Source: Planomicrobium sp. CPCC 101079
GTDB taxonomy: Bacteria > Bacillota > Bacilli > Bacillales_A > Planococcaceae
DNA length: 64,000 bases
Direction of reading: 5' to 3'
Assembly (NCBI RefSeq): GCF_007859275.1
Contig: NZ_VOHC01000006.1
Coordinates: 1-64,000, forward strand
Below, piece after piece: positions 51,225 to 59,920 of this stretch. Made by a program: the position numbers and the translations under genes. How positions within the stretch are numbered: the first letter of the stretch is position 1; every line of letters begins with the position of its first letter. A model generated the notes under the pieces. That model worked only from the letters and a program-made list of their open reading frames with translations, searched no databases and was not told where the DNA came from.

Positions 51225-52175
51225 ATGAACCATCTCAAATTGTATTTGATTTTGGTTATGGTCATGTTTATCTGGGGGATGAATCTTCCTGCCTTAAAAT
51301 ACTTAACTGTCCAAATGGGGCCGGTGACCATGACATCGCTTCGAATTTTTCTTGCCGGTGTTACAGTGTTCATACTTTTGCACGCAATGGGCCTTGCCAG
51401 AAAACCGGCAAAGAAAGAGTGGGCGTATATAGTTGGCGGGTCATTGCTGAATGTGGTCATCCACCATTCTTTCATTTCTCTTGGGTTGGCGCTCACTTCG
51501 GGGACGAATGCAAGCCTCATCCTGGGGATAGGACCCATCATGACTGCTATATTCAGCCTCCTGCTATTAAAATTGAGCCCTTCCAAATGGCAGTGGCTGG
51601 GATTTGGAATGGGAGTACTGGGCGTAACAGCCACCATCTTAGCGGGCGGCAAGGGGCTGAGCGATATCTCAATTGGGGATGGCTATGTTTTATTAGCCAT
51701 TATTAGCCAAGTGTTAAGCTTTGTTGTCATTACGAAAGCTGCTAAAACGTTGGACCCGCGGCTGCTAACTGCTTATATGCTATTGATTGGCTCGGTTGGA
51801 TTATTTGTGATCGGTTTTCTTTTGGAACCGGGACAATGGAAGATGTTTGGCGCCATGGACACGACATTTTGGTTATTGATAGTGGCTTCCGGCATCTTGG
51901 CGACAGGAGTGGGCCATATGAGTTACAACCATTCAGTAGGGGAAGTCGGACCGCCAAAAGCCGCTATTTTCATGAACTTGAATACATTGTTCGCTCTACT
52001 AGGTTCGGTGATTTTTTTGGGGGAAAGCATCAATCAAAATCATTTAGTGGGACTACTCCTTATTGTCGGGGGTGTGCTTTTCGGTTCGGGCACAGTAGAA
52101 GACTGGTGGAAACGAAAAATCGACATGGCGGCAGGCAGAAGAAAAGAAGAAAAAGTTGGAAGGGCCAAAAGCTGA
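51225..52175 (+). CDS. EamA/DMT-superfamily transporter
   Basis: 316-residue membrane protein with ten hydrophobic helices in two EamA repeats (MFIWGMNLPALKYLTVQMGPVTMTSLR opens repeat 1; ASGILATGVGHMSYNHSVGEVGPPKAAIFMNLNTLFALLGSVIFLGE lies in repeat 2). Likely a metabolite or amino-acid exporter; substrate unknown. ATG at 51225 with AGGGG 7 nt upstream; the longer frame upstream lacks a site. A terminator follows. Confidence 0.85.
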   Translation: MNHLKLYLILVMVMFIWGMNLPALKYLTVQMGPVTMTSLRIFLAGVTVFILLHAMGLARKPAKKEWAYIVGGSLLNVVIHHSFISLGLALTSGTNASLILGIGPIMTAIFSLLLLKLSPSKWQWLGFGMGVLGVTATILAGGKGLSDISIGDGYVLLAIISQVLSFVVITKAAKTLDPRLLTAYMLLIGSVGLFVIGFLLEPGQWKMFGAMDTTFWLLIVASGILATGVGHMSYNHSVGEVGPPKAAIFMNLNTLFALLGSVIFLGESINQNHLVGLLLIVGGVLFGSGTVEDWWKRKIDMAAGRRKEEKVGRAKS

Positions 52176-52184
52176 TGCACCATG

Positions 52185-52217
52185 CGTACTGGAAAGTTGG
52201 ATTCCAGTACGTTTTTT
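52185..52217 (+). terminator. Rho-independent terminator
   Basis: CGTACTGGAA and TTCCAGTACG form a 10-bp stem with a 7-nt loop and T6. Confidence 0.9.
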
Positions 52218-52375
52218 GTTTTCAGACCAGCAAAGCACATCAGCCGGTTCAGTTTATTTTTGCAGTTGATTTTGTTTTTAAAAGTATGCGGATTCTTATT
52301 AAAAGGGTGTAATTTTTTAATCATTAGGTGTATCCTTGTAAAAAAAAGGATAGTTCATAAGGAGTGGAGTAAGTG

Positions 52376-53152
52376 ATGCAGCCTTCTTCCGATAAAAATC
52401 TGACCGCCATTGAAAAAGAAGCGATATACCGCCAGATTATTGAATATTCATATGAACCTACAATTGTTCACTCAAATTACAAAGTACTATATATAAACAA
52501 AGCGGGAGCCGAGTTCTTTAAAGCAGATAAAGATGCCATTATCGGGGCGAGTGTGGTGGATATTTTTACGGAAGAATACCGTGAATTGATTACTGAACGC
52601 GTACGAGCCGGTACAGAAGAGCGGAAAATCGGGGAATTGATTGAAACTGCCGTCCGCCGATTTGATGGAACCGCCTCCGACGTGGAATTATACAGCCATC
52701 CTGTTCTATTCGGGGAAACAGAAGCTATTCAATCCGTTATTCGGGACCTTACCGGCCACAAGCGATTGGAACGGGATTTGATGGAATTGAAAAACGAAAT
52801 CGCCACGCCAATCGTGCCTGTCTTTGATGGAATTGCTGTATTGCCGTTGGTCGGGTCTATGGACGGAGACCGCTGCAAGCAATTGTTGGAAATCATTCCA
52901 GTAAAAGTTCAAGGCCATCACCTGCAGGTTTTGATTATCGATGTTTCTGGTATCTACAATATCGATGGAGTCGTGATCAATTACCTCTATAAAATCAATG
53001 CAGTGCTAAAAATGCTTGGCATTTCACCCGTCTTTACCGGACTTCGGCCGGAGTTAGCCCAAAAAGCTGTGGAAGTTTGCCCGGATATCACAACCCTTAC
53101 AACCAAGGCAACGGTTAAACAGGCATTAAGAATGCTCATTCCAACCAAATAA
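52376..53152 (+). CDS. PAS-STAS protein (RsbR-like stressosome paralogue)
   Basis: 258-residue protein. Residues 12-135 form a PAS domain (IIEYSYEPTIVHSNYKVLYINKAG, VIRDLTGHKRLERDLMEL); residues 146-258 form a STAS domain (IVPVFDGIAVLPLVGSM, IIDVSGIYNIDGVVINYL). The Ser in D-V-S-G occupies the phospho-site of RsbS/RsbR proteins. The PAS part lacks the cysteine motif NCRFLQ of LOV photoreceptors, so it is not a YtvA equivalent. By inference a sensor subunit feeding the sigma-B pathway. Start ATG 52376 with GGAG 6 nt upstream. Confidence 0.82.
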   Translation: MQPSSDKNLTAIEKEAIYRQIIEYSYEPTIVHSNYKVLYINKAGAEFFKADKDAIIGASVVDIFTEEYRELITERVRAGTEERKIGELIETAVRRFDGTASDVELYSHPVLFGETEAIQSVIRDLTGHKRLERDLMELKNEIATPIVPVFDGIAVLPLVGSMDGDRCKQLLEIIPVKVQGHHLQVLIIDVSGIYNIDGVVINYLYKINAVLKMLGISPVFTGLRPELAQKAVEVCPDITTLTTKATVKQALRMLIPTK

Positions 53153-53199
53153 CGATGGGACCGGGCAGAAGATACTTCGTTCGATCCGTCGTCAAATAG

Positions 53200-53231
53200 A
53201 ACCTGGCCAACTAAAGAAGTTAGGTTTTTTT
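53200..53231 (+). terminator. Rho-independent terminator
   Basis: AACCT and AACT arms pair with AGTT and AGGTT, followed by T7, about 50 nt after the PAS-STAS gene. Confidence 0.7.
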
Positions 53232-53478
53232 GAACATTAAATTATCGGAATAATGAAACAAAGGAAGAGTGGCGTATTATAATAAAGTAAACAATCTGTT
53301 CCAGAACCACATATAAATGAAAAGTAGAGAAGCGTTGTAAATTCATTGGCCAGAATCTGCACGAGAAAGTGTTTCTCAACTATGAGGCGGCCAACCATTC
53401 ACAGAAATTTAGCCTTGGGTATTCGCAGAAATGATCATTTCATCTGCCAAAATAAAATACTTGCAGGGAGGTTGTGAG
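53232..53478 (+). other. Leader region of the Nramp-like gene
   Basis: No gene seen. ATTATAATAAAG near 53276-53287 could hold a -10, but no good -35 matches. I searched for an MntR-like palindrome, expected for Nramp genes, and did not find one. Confidence 0.3.
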
Positions 53479-54750
53479 ATGGCCATAGTCCAGAACACTG
53501 AAAAATCGTCACCTGTTGTACCAAGTACGTTGAAAGAGAAAGCCAAATTGGTGGGGCCGGGGTTTGTGACGGCTGCGACAGGAGTGGGAACCGGTGACTT
53601 GATTGCTGCCCTAGTTGCCGGTGCCGCATTTGGGACAACGTTGGGGTGGGCGATTCTGCTCGGTTCATTATTCAAGTTTTACTTTACAGAAGGAATGGGG
53701 CGTTGGCAGCTGGCCACAGGAAAAACCATACTTGAAGGCTGGCATTCGCTTGGGAAATGGGCAACCGGTTATTTCGGGGTCTACACCATCATTTGGGGAT
53801 TCAGTTACGGCGCTGCCGCCATGTCCACAAGCGCCATTATGATGGTCACCATGTTTCCTATACTGCCGTTATGGGCTTGGGCGGTTGTTCATGGCTTGGC
53901 CGGACTTGCCTTAGTTTTGCTTGGGCATTATAAATTATTTGAGAAAGTGATGACATTTATGGTTGGCCTCATGTTCATCACGGTGGTCGGCTCCGCGATC
54001 ATTCTTCTTCCCGATATCGGAAACATTGTGAGCGGTTTTGTTCCTCGGACTGGCGGCAGTTCGATGCTGCTGGTTTTGGGCTTGCTTGGCGGCGTAGGGG
54101 GGACAATTACAATGGCCTCATATGGCTACTGGATCCGTGAAAGGGATTGGGCGGGGAAATCCTGGATTCCCATGATGCGATTGGATTCTGCTGTCGGCTA
54201 TATCGTTACTGCCATTTTTACGTTGTCCCTGTTGGTCATCGGAGCGGAATTCTTATTTGGCACCGGAATCGAAATTGACGGAGAAGAAGGGCTGGTTACG
54301 CTGTCCAACTTGTACAGTGCGGAATTCGGTTCGATTGCCCGCTGGCTATTTTTAATCGGTGCATGGTCTGCAGCGTTCTCTTCATTGCTCGGCGTCTGGA
54401 ATGGCGTGCCCTATTTGTTTGCAGACTTTGTCCGGATGATGCGCAAAAATGGGGCGGTTTCCGATCGGCGGGTATCCAAAGAAGACCCGGCATACCGGTT
54501 TTACCTTCTTTGGCTGACGTTTCCGCCTATGCTGCTTCTGTTTTTCGGCCGTCCTGTACTTCTCGTTATCTTGTATGGTGCACTTGGTGCGTTGTTTATG
54601 CCGTTTCTAGCGATTAGCCTCATGCTGTTGCTCAATTCAAACCGGGTTGAGAAAGGATTTAAGAATGGCTGGGTCACCAATGTCATTTTAACGGCATGTG
54701 TCGTTGTCTTCGTGGTACTCGGTGCGATTGAGTTAGCCGGACTGTTCTAG
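53479..54750 (+). CDS. Divergent Nramp-family transporter
   Basis: 423-residue transporter of the Nramp/SLC11 fold with about 11 helices. Helix 1 begins GPGFVTAATGVGTGD, where canonical manganese/iron carriers have GPGFLxxxAYxDPGN; the metal-binding Asp and Asn of DPGN are replaced (GTGD). Helix 6 reads TITMASYGYW in place of A-x-x-MPHN, so the metal-binding Met-Pro-His is also lost. It is therefore unlikely to be a standard Mn2+/Fe2+ importer and may belong to the Nramp-related branches that transport other substrates. ATG at 53479 with GGGAGG 8 nt upstream. Confidence 0.75.
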   Translation: MAIVQNTEKSSPVVPSTLKEKAKLVGPGFVTAATGVGTGDLIAALVAGAAFGTTLGWAILLGSLFKFYFTEGMGRWQLATGKTILEGWHSLGKWATGYFGVYTIIWGFSYGAAAMSTSAIMMVTMFPILPLWAWAVVHGLAGLALVLLGHYKLFEKVMTFMVGLMFITVVGSAIILLPDIGNIVSGFVPRTGGSSMLLVLGLLGGVGGTITMASYGYWIRERDWAGKSWIPMMRLDSAVGYIVTAIFTLSLLVIGAEFLFGTGIEIDGEEGLVTLSNLYSAEFGSIARWLFLIGAWSAAFSSLLGVWNGVPYLFADFVRMMRKNGAVSDRRVSKEDPAYRFYLLWLTFPPMLLLFFGRPVLLVILYGALGALFMPFLAISLMLLLNSNRVEKGFKNGWVTNVILTACVVVFVVLGAIELAGLF

Positions 54751-54790
54751 ATTGAAAGGCTGGTAGTTACTGGACAAACAAGGGAAGCCA

Positions 54791-54833
54791 AAAAAAGTTC
54801 CGAAAGCTACTGCTGAGCTTTCGGAACTTTTTT
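54791..54833 (+). terminator. Rho-independent terminator
   Basis: AAAAAAGTTCCGAAAGCT pairs perfectly with AGCTTTCGGAACTTTTTT around a 7-nt loop. Confidence 0.92.
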
Positions 54834-54924
54834 GAATTTTTGGTTTTAGCATAGTGGCTTGTAAAAGAAAAAGAACTAGTTTATAGTTTAGAAATACACT
54901 ATTTAGTAAATTGTATAAGTATAA

Positions 54925-54940
54925 ACACTATATATAGTGA
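54925..54940 (+). promoter_or_regulatory. NrdR box
   Basis: ACACTATATATAGTGA matches the NrdR consensus acaCwAtATaTwGtgt in all but the last position. A weaker partner, ACTATTTAGT, is centred about 30 bp upstream at 54898-54907; NrdR usually binds two boxes about three helical turns apart. It lies upstream of the cobalamin riboswitch and the ribonucleotide reductase genes. Confidence 0.7.
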
Positions 54941-54944
54941 AACC

Positions 54945-55130
54945 AATAATGATGGTGCCTGAAAAGGCTTAATAGGGAATCCGTTAAAACCGGAGCTGTA
55001 CCCGCAACTGTAAGTGCTGACGAGCTATCACAATCCACTGTCGAAAAGACGGGAAGGAGATAGCGGAGGATGACGCACGAGCCAGGAGACCTGCCACTAT
55101 TATCAGTTAATGATCTTCTCCGGGAGCTGG
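54945..55130 (+). ncRNA. Cobalamin (AdoCbl) riboswitch
   Basis: Hallmark blocks in order: ATGGTGCC, AATAGGGAATCC, GAGCTGTACCCGCAACTGTAAGTG (B12 box region begins here), then AGCCAGGAGACCTGCC. The arrangement matches the coenzyme-B12 riboswitch family. It is followed by two hairpins, the second an intrinsic terminator (55201-55240), and then by a class I ribonucleotide reductase operon. High B12 should therefore shut that operon down. Confidence 0.92.
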
Positions 55131-55200
55131 GAAGTATAACGAAGGTACTCTGTGTGGAACAGCCGGGACAGGCTGTTTTCCACTGGAATATTCTGCGTTT

Positions 55201-55240
55201 ACACCCTGGCTCTCCCATGAGGATCAGGGTGTTTTATTTT
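55201..55240 (+). terminator. Riboswitch expression platform terminator
   Basis: ACACCCTG pairs with CAGGGTGT, then TTTTATTTT. A preceding hairpin (TGGAACAGCC with GGCTGTTTTCCA, 55155-55182) may be the competing structure. It sits 13 nt before the 13-codon upstream ORF. Confidence 0.75.
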
Positions 55241-55252
55241 GGGGAAATAGGG

Positions 55253-55294
55253 ATGAAAAACAAAAGAATTTACGAAGGAGCTGGTCTGACATGA
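55253..55294 (+). CDS. Possible 13-residue leader peptide overlapping the reductase start
   Basis: ATG at 55253 with GGGGAAATAGGG upstream encodes MKNKRIYEGAGLT and its TGA overlaps the ATG of the reductase gene as ATGA. The ribosome site of the reductase (AAGGAG) lies inside this small frame, so translation of the peptide would bring ribosomes to the reductase start. May be chance. Confidence 0.4.
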   Translation: MKNKRIYEGAGLT

Positions 55295-57573
55295 ACATCA
55301 AAACCGATACGGAAATGGACACGGTGGCAAAAGCACTCGAACGGGCGGCTGAAATACATAAATTGGATATAGTGCCATTGCGCGCACAGATTGAAGGGTT
55401 GGACTCTTCAACAAAAACGGAACGGTCCATGCTCTATGCTTTGAATCAGATTTCGATGGCGGAGCCGAACTGGACCTTTGTTGCAGCGGAACTGTATTTG
55501 GACGGCTTGTATCAAAAGGCGGCAAAGAGCCGGAACTATGAGGTTTCCACTAAATACGGCGACTTTTATGGGCTGGTCGAAGAACTCTCACGTATCGGTA
55601 TTTATTCCGGCGAACTGCTTGCAGCTTACACGAAAGAAGAAATCGACGCACTCGGCGCCGAAATCAGCCCTGAGCGGGACTTGCTGTTCAATTATATCGG
55701 CTTATTTCTCTTGGCGGACCGCTATTTAGCGAAAGATTACGAAGGTAATTTGTTCGAATTGCCGCAGGAGCGCTTTCTGGTCATCGCTATGACGCTCATG
55801 CAAAAAGAACCGAAAGAACAGCGCCTTGCTCTTGTAAAAGAAGCTTATTGGGCGATGAGCAATTTATATATGACGGTGGCAACGCCGACTTTGTCGAATG
55901 CCGGCAAAAGCTTCGGCCAGCTGTCTTCGTGCTTTATCGATACAGTGGATGATTCTTTGGACGGCATCTATTTGAACAACTGGGATATTGCGCGACTAAG
56001 CAAAGACGGCGGCGGCATCGGCGTCTATTATGGAAAAGTTCGGGCGCTCGGTTCCGATATCAAAAAATTCAAAGGCAATTCTTCCGGCGTCATCCCGTGG
56101 ATTCGCCTTGTCAACGACACGGCAGTCAGCGTTGATCAGCTTGGCCAGCGCCAAGGGGCAGTGGCCATCTACTTGGATGTGTTCCATAAAGACATCATGA
56201 ACGGCTTCTTGGATTTGAAAACCAACAACGGCGACGAACGCCGCAAAGCGCATGATATTTTCACGGGCGTCTCGATTCCGGATTTGTTTATGGAAAAACT
56301 GCGTGAAACCGACGAAAACGGCCGCAGCATCGGAGAATGGCATACATTCTGCCCGCATCAAGTCAAAACGACCATGGGATGGAAAGACGAGTCTGGCGTA
56401 GCGTTAGGGTTGGAAGACTTTTACGATGAGCGGGATGTCAAACATTTCACGGAAAAATACGAAGAAGCCGCTAACCATCCGTTATTGCCAAGAAAAACCT
56501 ACCGGGCGATGGATATCATGGCACGTATCATGGTATCACAGCTTGAAACCGGCACACCATATATGTTCTACCGCGATGAAGTCAACCGCCAAAACCCGAA
56601 CAAGCATTTGAACGGCAAAGGCCGTACGTCAATTTTCTGCAGTAACTTGTGTACCGAAATCATGCAAAATATGTCTGCTACAACTATTACAAAAGAATAT
56701 ACAGATGAAGACGGTAATCTTGTAATGATCCGCAAACCTGGCGATTTCGTCGTCTGCAACTTGTCATCAGTCAACTTGCCGCGTGCTGTAAAAGCGGAAG
56801 TGCTGGATCGGTTGATCCCGATTCAAATGCGCATGCTTGATAACGTTATCGACTTAAATACAATTTCCGTAGGGCAAGCTGACGCTACAAACAAGAAATA
56901 CCGTGCCGTAGGGCTTGGGACATTCGGATGGCACCATTTGCTGGCGCTTGAAGGAATTCACTGGGAAACTGAAAAAGCTGTGGAATTCGCGGACAAGCTG
57001 TATGAAGAAATTGCCTATCATACCATTCGCTCTTCAATGGAATTGGCAGAAGAAAAAGGGGCATACAAAAAATTCGAAGGTTCCGAATGGGCTACGGGAG
57101 AATATTTTGAGCGCAAAGGCTACAATAGCGAGCGCTGGACGGCATTGAAAGAAGAAGTCGCAGCGAAAGGTGTGCGCAACGGCTGGATGATGGCAGTGGC
57201 ACCAAACTCGTCGACGGCGAAAATCGGCGGCTCGACAGACGGCATCGATCCGTTGTATGCCGTAGAATTTGCAGAGGAAAAGAAAAACTTCAAATTCAAA
57301 GTGACTGCACCGGACCTTGACCACAATACGTACGACTATTACCGCCGTGCACGCCATGTGCTTGACCAGAACTGGAGCATCCGCCAGAACGCTGCACGCC
57401 AGCGCCATATCGACCAGGCAATAAGCTTCAACTTCTATGTGCCGCACACCATCAAAGCAAAAGACTTGCTGACTTTGCATTTTGAAGCGTGGGAGCAAGG
57501 ACTGAAAACGACATATTACGTGCGCAGCACATCGCAGGCAGAAATTGAAGAATGCGAAGCTTGCCAAAGCTAA
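55291..57573 (+). CDS. Class I ribonucleoside-diphosphate reductase, alpha subunit
   Basis: 760-residue catalytic subunit making deoxyribonucleotides. Active-site parts are visible: LSSCFIDTVDDS (reducing Cys), NLCTEI (thiyl radical Cys and Glu) and FVVCNLSSVNL (second reducing Cys), VAPNSSTAKIGGSTDGIDP, and a C-terminal shuttle pair CEAC four residues from the end. The N-terminus goes straight to the ten-helix barrel lead-in (LRAQIEGLDSSTKTERS) without an ATP-cone, so ATP/dATP activity control of the usual kind is absent. First gene of the operon, controlled by an NrdR box and a B12 riboswitch. Not a class II enzyme despite the B12 control. Confidence 0.93.
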   Translation: MNIKTDTEMDTVAKALERAAEIHKLDIVPLRAQIEGLDSSTKTERSMLYALNQISMAEPNWTFVAAELYLDGLYQKAAKSRNYEVSTKYGDFYGLVEELSRIGIYSGELLAAYTKEEIDALGAEISPERDLLFNYIGLFLLADRYLAKDYEGNLFELPQERFLVIAMTLMQKEPKEQRLALVKEAYWAMSNLYMTVATPTLSNAGKSFGQLSSCFIDTVDDSLDGIYLNNWDIARLSKDGGGIGVYYGKVRALGSDIKKFKGNSSGVIPWIRLVNDTAVSVDQLGQRQGAVAIYLDVFHKDIMNGFLDLKTNNGDERRKAHDIFTGVSIPDLFMEKLRETDENGRSIGEWHTFCPHQVKTTMGWKDESGVALGLEDFYDERDVKHFTEKYEEAANHPLLPRKTYRAMDIMARIMVSQLETGTPYMFYRDEVNRQNPNKHLNGKGRTSIFCSNLCTEIMQNMSATTITKEYTDEDGNLVMIRKPGDFVVCNLSSVNLPRAVKAEVLDRLIPIQMRMLDNVIDLNTISVGQADATNKKYRAVGLGTFGWHHLLALEGIHWETEKAVEFADKLYEEIAYHTIRSSMELAEEKGAYKKFEGSEWATGEYFERKGYNSERWTALKEEVAAKGVRNGWMMAVAPNSSTAKIGGSTDGIDPLYAVEFAEEKKNFKFKVTAPDLDHNTYDYYRRARHVLDQNWSIRQNAARQRHIDQAISFNFYVPHTIKAKDLLTLHFEAWEQGLKTTYYVRSTSQAEIEECEACQS

Positions 57574-57586
57574 AGGAGGAATACCA

Positions 57587-58633
57587 ATGTCGATACATGC
57601 ACCTTTAAAAAAGATTAAATTGCTCAATCCGGAGCAGCCAAATAAATCCACCGGCATCTTGAACGGGGAATCTTCCGGACTTTTAAACTGGAACGATATT
57701 GCTTACCCACAAATGTACGATCTTTACCAAACGCTGTTGTCGAATTTCTGGAAAGCCCAGGAAATCAATATGCAAGACGACATCAAGCAATGGGATTCAT
57801 TGACGGACGTGGAAAAAGACGTGTTCCTGCGCATCAATACCCAGCTTGCATCACTCGACAGCCTGCAGACGCCGACGATGAGCCAAGCAATGGATTATGT
57901 TACGGATTCGAGCTTCAAAGCGATTTTTGCGGTTGTTTCTCAGCAGGAGGCGGTTCACAACGAATCGTACTCCTACATCCTGAGTTCACTCGTTTCAATA
58001 AGCGAACAAAATGCCCGCTTTAACCAAGCTAAGAGCGATCCAATCGTCCAAAAGCGGAACAACCTGATTTTGGATGCCTATGAAGAGTTCCGGCAAAATC
58101 CGACGCCTCAGACATTGTTCCGTTTGAGCGTCAACTCGATCAATCTCGAAGGCATTTATTTTTATGCGGGCTTCGCCTTTTTCTATCACTTGGCACGCCA
58201 GCAGAAAATGCTGAAGACAAGCACGATGATCAGCTATATCCAAAGAGATGAAATGCAGCACGCTTATTTCATTTCACAGTTCATCCGCATCATGCTTACG
58301 GAAAATCCTGAGCTGAATACGGAAGAGAATATCCAATATGTGTACGATGCCATCAATCAGGCGGTTCAACTGGAGAAAGAGTGGGCGCACTATATTTTGG
58401 CGGATATTCAAGGGCTTGATCTGGAAGAGTTTGAGGGCTACGTGGAATACTTGGCAAACAAACGCTTGCGCCAGCTTGGATTGGACAATTTATATGAAGA
58501 GCGCAACAACCCGATGCCTTGGATTCAGGTATTCGGCGATGACATGATGAACGACACGAAATCAGACTTTTTTGAGCAGAAGTCGAGAACTTATTCAAAA
58601 GTGTCGCAGTCGAATGGCTTCGACGAACTGTAA
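57587..58633 (+). CDS. Class I ribonucleoside-diphosphate reductase, beta subunit
   Basis: 348-residue radical-generating subunit. Dimetal ligands of the ferritin-like fold are found in order: QWDSLTDVEKD region, QQEAVHNESYSYIL (Glu, His and the radical Tyr), INLEGIYFYAGF (Glu) and QRDEMQHAYF (Glu, His). Whether Fe2 or Mn2 is used cannot be read; a flavodoxin gene directly follows, which in class Ib systems would favour NrdI-dependent Mn activation. ATG at 57587 with AGGAGGA 5 nt upstream, 13 nt after the alpha subunit. Confidence 0.92.
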   Translation: MSIHAPLKKIKLLNPEQPNKSTGILNGESSGLLNWNDIAYPQMYDLYQTLLSNFWKAQEINMQDDIKQWDSLTDVEKDVFLRINTQLASLDSLQTPTMSQAMDYVTDSSFKAIFAVVSQQEAVHNESYSYILSSLVSISEQNARFNQAKSDPIVQKRNNLILDAYEEFRQNPTPQTLFRLSVNSINLEGIYFYAGFAFFYHLARQQKMLKTSTMISYIQRDEMQHAYFISQFIRIMLTENPELNTEENIQYVYDAINQAVQLEKEWAHYILADIQGLDLEEFEGYVEYLANKRLRQLGLDNLYEERNNPMPWIQVFGDDMMNDTKSDFFEQKSRTYSKVSQSNGFDEL

Positions 58634-59087
58634 GAAAAAACTGGCCATAGTCTACGCGTCGGTGACTGGAAACACGGAAGCGGTTGCCCATATTTTAGAA
58701 GAATCCGCAAAATCCGCAGCTGCTGACACAACAGTATGGCGTGTGGAAGATTTTCCGCTAGCGGAACTTTCACGCTATGATGCAGTTTTGATCGGCACAT
58801 ATACGTGGGGCAGCGGGGAAATTCCAAAAGAAATGCGGGATTTGTTTGAGGCCTTTGAAAATCTTCAGCGAAAAGAATTGGTGACGGCAGTATTCGGTAC
58901 GGGCGATAGTTTTTTCGCCGAATTTTGCGGGGCGGTCAATCGCTTCCGGGATATGCTGTATGTGCATACGAGCTTGGCGGCAACTTTGAAGATCGAATTG
59001 ATGCCACAAGACGAAGACCGGGGAAAGTGTGAGAAATTTGTTTCGCTTGTCCTTAGAAAAACGGAAGATAAGGTAGTCACGAATTAA
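58614..59087 (+). CDS. Flavodoxin (candidate partner of the reductase)
   Basis: 157-residue flavodoxin. The FMN phosphate loop is VYASVTGNTEAVA, and TYTWGSGEIP and FGTGDSFF are the isoalloxazine-contacting 60s and 90s loops; a final conserved acidic stretch matches short-chain flavodoxins (YkuN/P-like). It overlaps the end of the beta-subunit gene by 20 nt in another frame, so it is part of the nrd operon. It may deliver electrons or the oxidant for metallocofactor assembly in the role of NrdI, although the sequence looks like flavodoxin proper. The start is uncertain: ATG 58614 has no clear ribosome site. Confidence 0.8.
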   Translation: MASTNCKKKLAIVYASVTGNTEAVAHILEESAKSAAADTTVWRVEDFPLAELSRYDAVLIGTYTWGSGEIPKEMRDLFEAFENLQRKELVTAVFGTGDSFFAEFCGAVNRFRDMLYVHTSLAATLKIELMPQDEDRGKCEKFVSLVLRKTEDKVVTN

Positions 59088-59175
59088 TTCTGCGTGTATA
59101 TAAATGCCAATCGGGTATAAAAAGACTGAAACGGCAATTTCGGCTTTATTCAAACCGATTTGGGGGTGTATCCAA

Positions 59176-59373
59176 ATGGCGCTAACCAAACGAATGCAGC
59201 TTAGGGCAGCACTTCTTTCAGTTGGCATGCTAGTGGCCTGTGGTGACGCAGAAAACGAAACGCCCGTGGATGAAGACATCGATGTAACTCCTGAAGAAGG
59301 CGAAGAAGAAATCATCCCTGAAGATGACATAGACGATGCAGAAGGCGAACCGGATTCCGAGGAAGAAGATTAA
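59176..59373 (+). CDS. Small acidic lipoprotein
   Basis: 65-residue protein: a signal peptide with a lipobox (LSVGMLVAC, Cys22) followed by a tail of more than 40 residues that is almost half Asp and Glu. The ATG at 59176 has a GGGGGTG site 6 nt upstream; the frame extends 24 codons further. A negatively charged lipid-anchored peptide on the outer face of the membrane; function unknown. A strong terminator follows. Confidence 0.6.
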   Translation: MALTKRMQLRAALLSVGMLVACGDAENETPVDEDIDVTPEEGEEEIIPEDDIDDAEGEPDSEEED

Positions 59374-59385
59374 CGGGCCGAATGG

Positions 59386-59425
59386 AAGCGCCCATAAAAG
59401 CAACTGCTTTTATGGGCGCTTTTTT
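59386..59425 (+). terminator. Rho-independent terminator
   Basis: AAGCGCCCATAAAAGC pairs perfectly with GCTTTTATGGGCGCTT (4-nt loop), then T5. Confidence 0.92.
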
Positions 59426-59426
59426 G

Positions 59427-59920
59427 GTTGTTTGCTTTAACATGAAAAGATTTTAGCGGAATGAAAAGGCCCAGCCTTTGCGGCAAACTTGCTTGAAAAT
59501 TTCTCTTCCTTTCCACGGATACAGGGAGAATAAGCAATCGGCATGCCGGCTTTTTTTAATCTTGGGCTGCAAATGCTTATGGATTTAAATTCTGATCAGC
59601 TATTCAAAAAATTTCGGAAATGAGCAGGAGAAAGATACGAATTGCATTTCAACAAAAACTATCGCTGTTTTTTACAGGCTAAATTTATTGCAAGAAAGTT
59701 TAAAAGTAAAAAAATAGGGGAATCGTAAAAATAGCTCCTTTAATTTTCGGATTCTTATCAAAAAAAGATATTTTGTAGAAGGGACTAGTGCAAAAGATTT
59801 TACTTTCTTAAATGCCTTTAGTAGTCTATAAGTAATCGAAAAACAATAGTGTTTTCGACTTTGATAAGAACATAAGAGTATTGCTCTTTAAAAAATAAAT
59901 AATTGGATCATTTGGTTGAA
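59427..59920. other. AT-rich intergenic region
   Basis: Nearly 500 bp with no gene on either strand. It holds an inverted repeat TCGAAAA-N9-TTTTCGA (about 59839-59861), and the promoter of the downstream leader B should lie at its right end; no convincing -35/-10 pair stood out. Confidence 0.4.
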
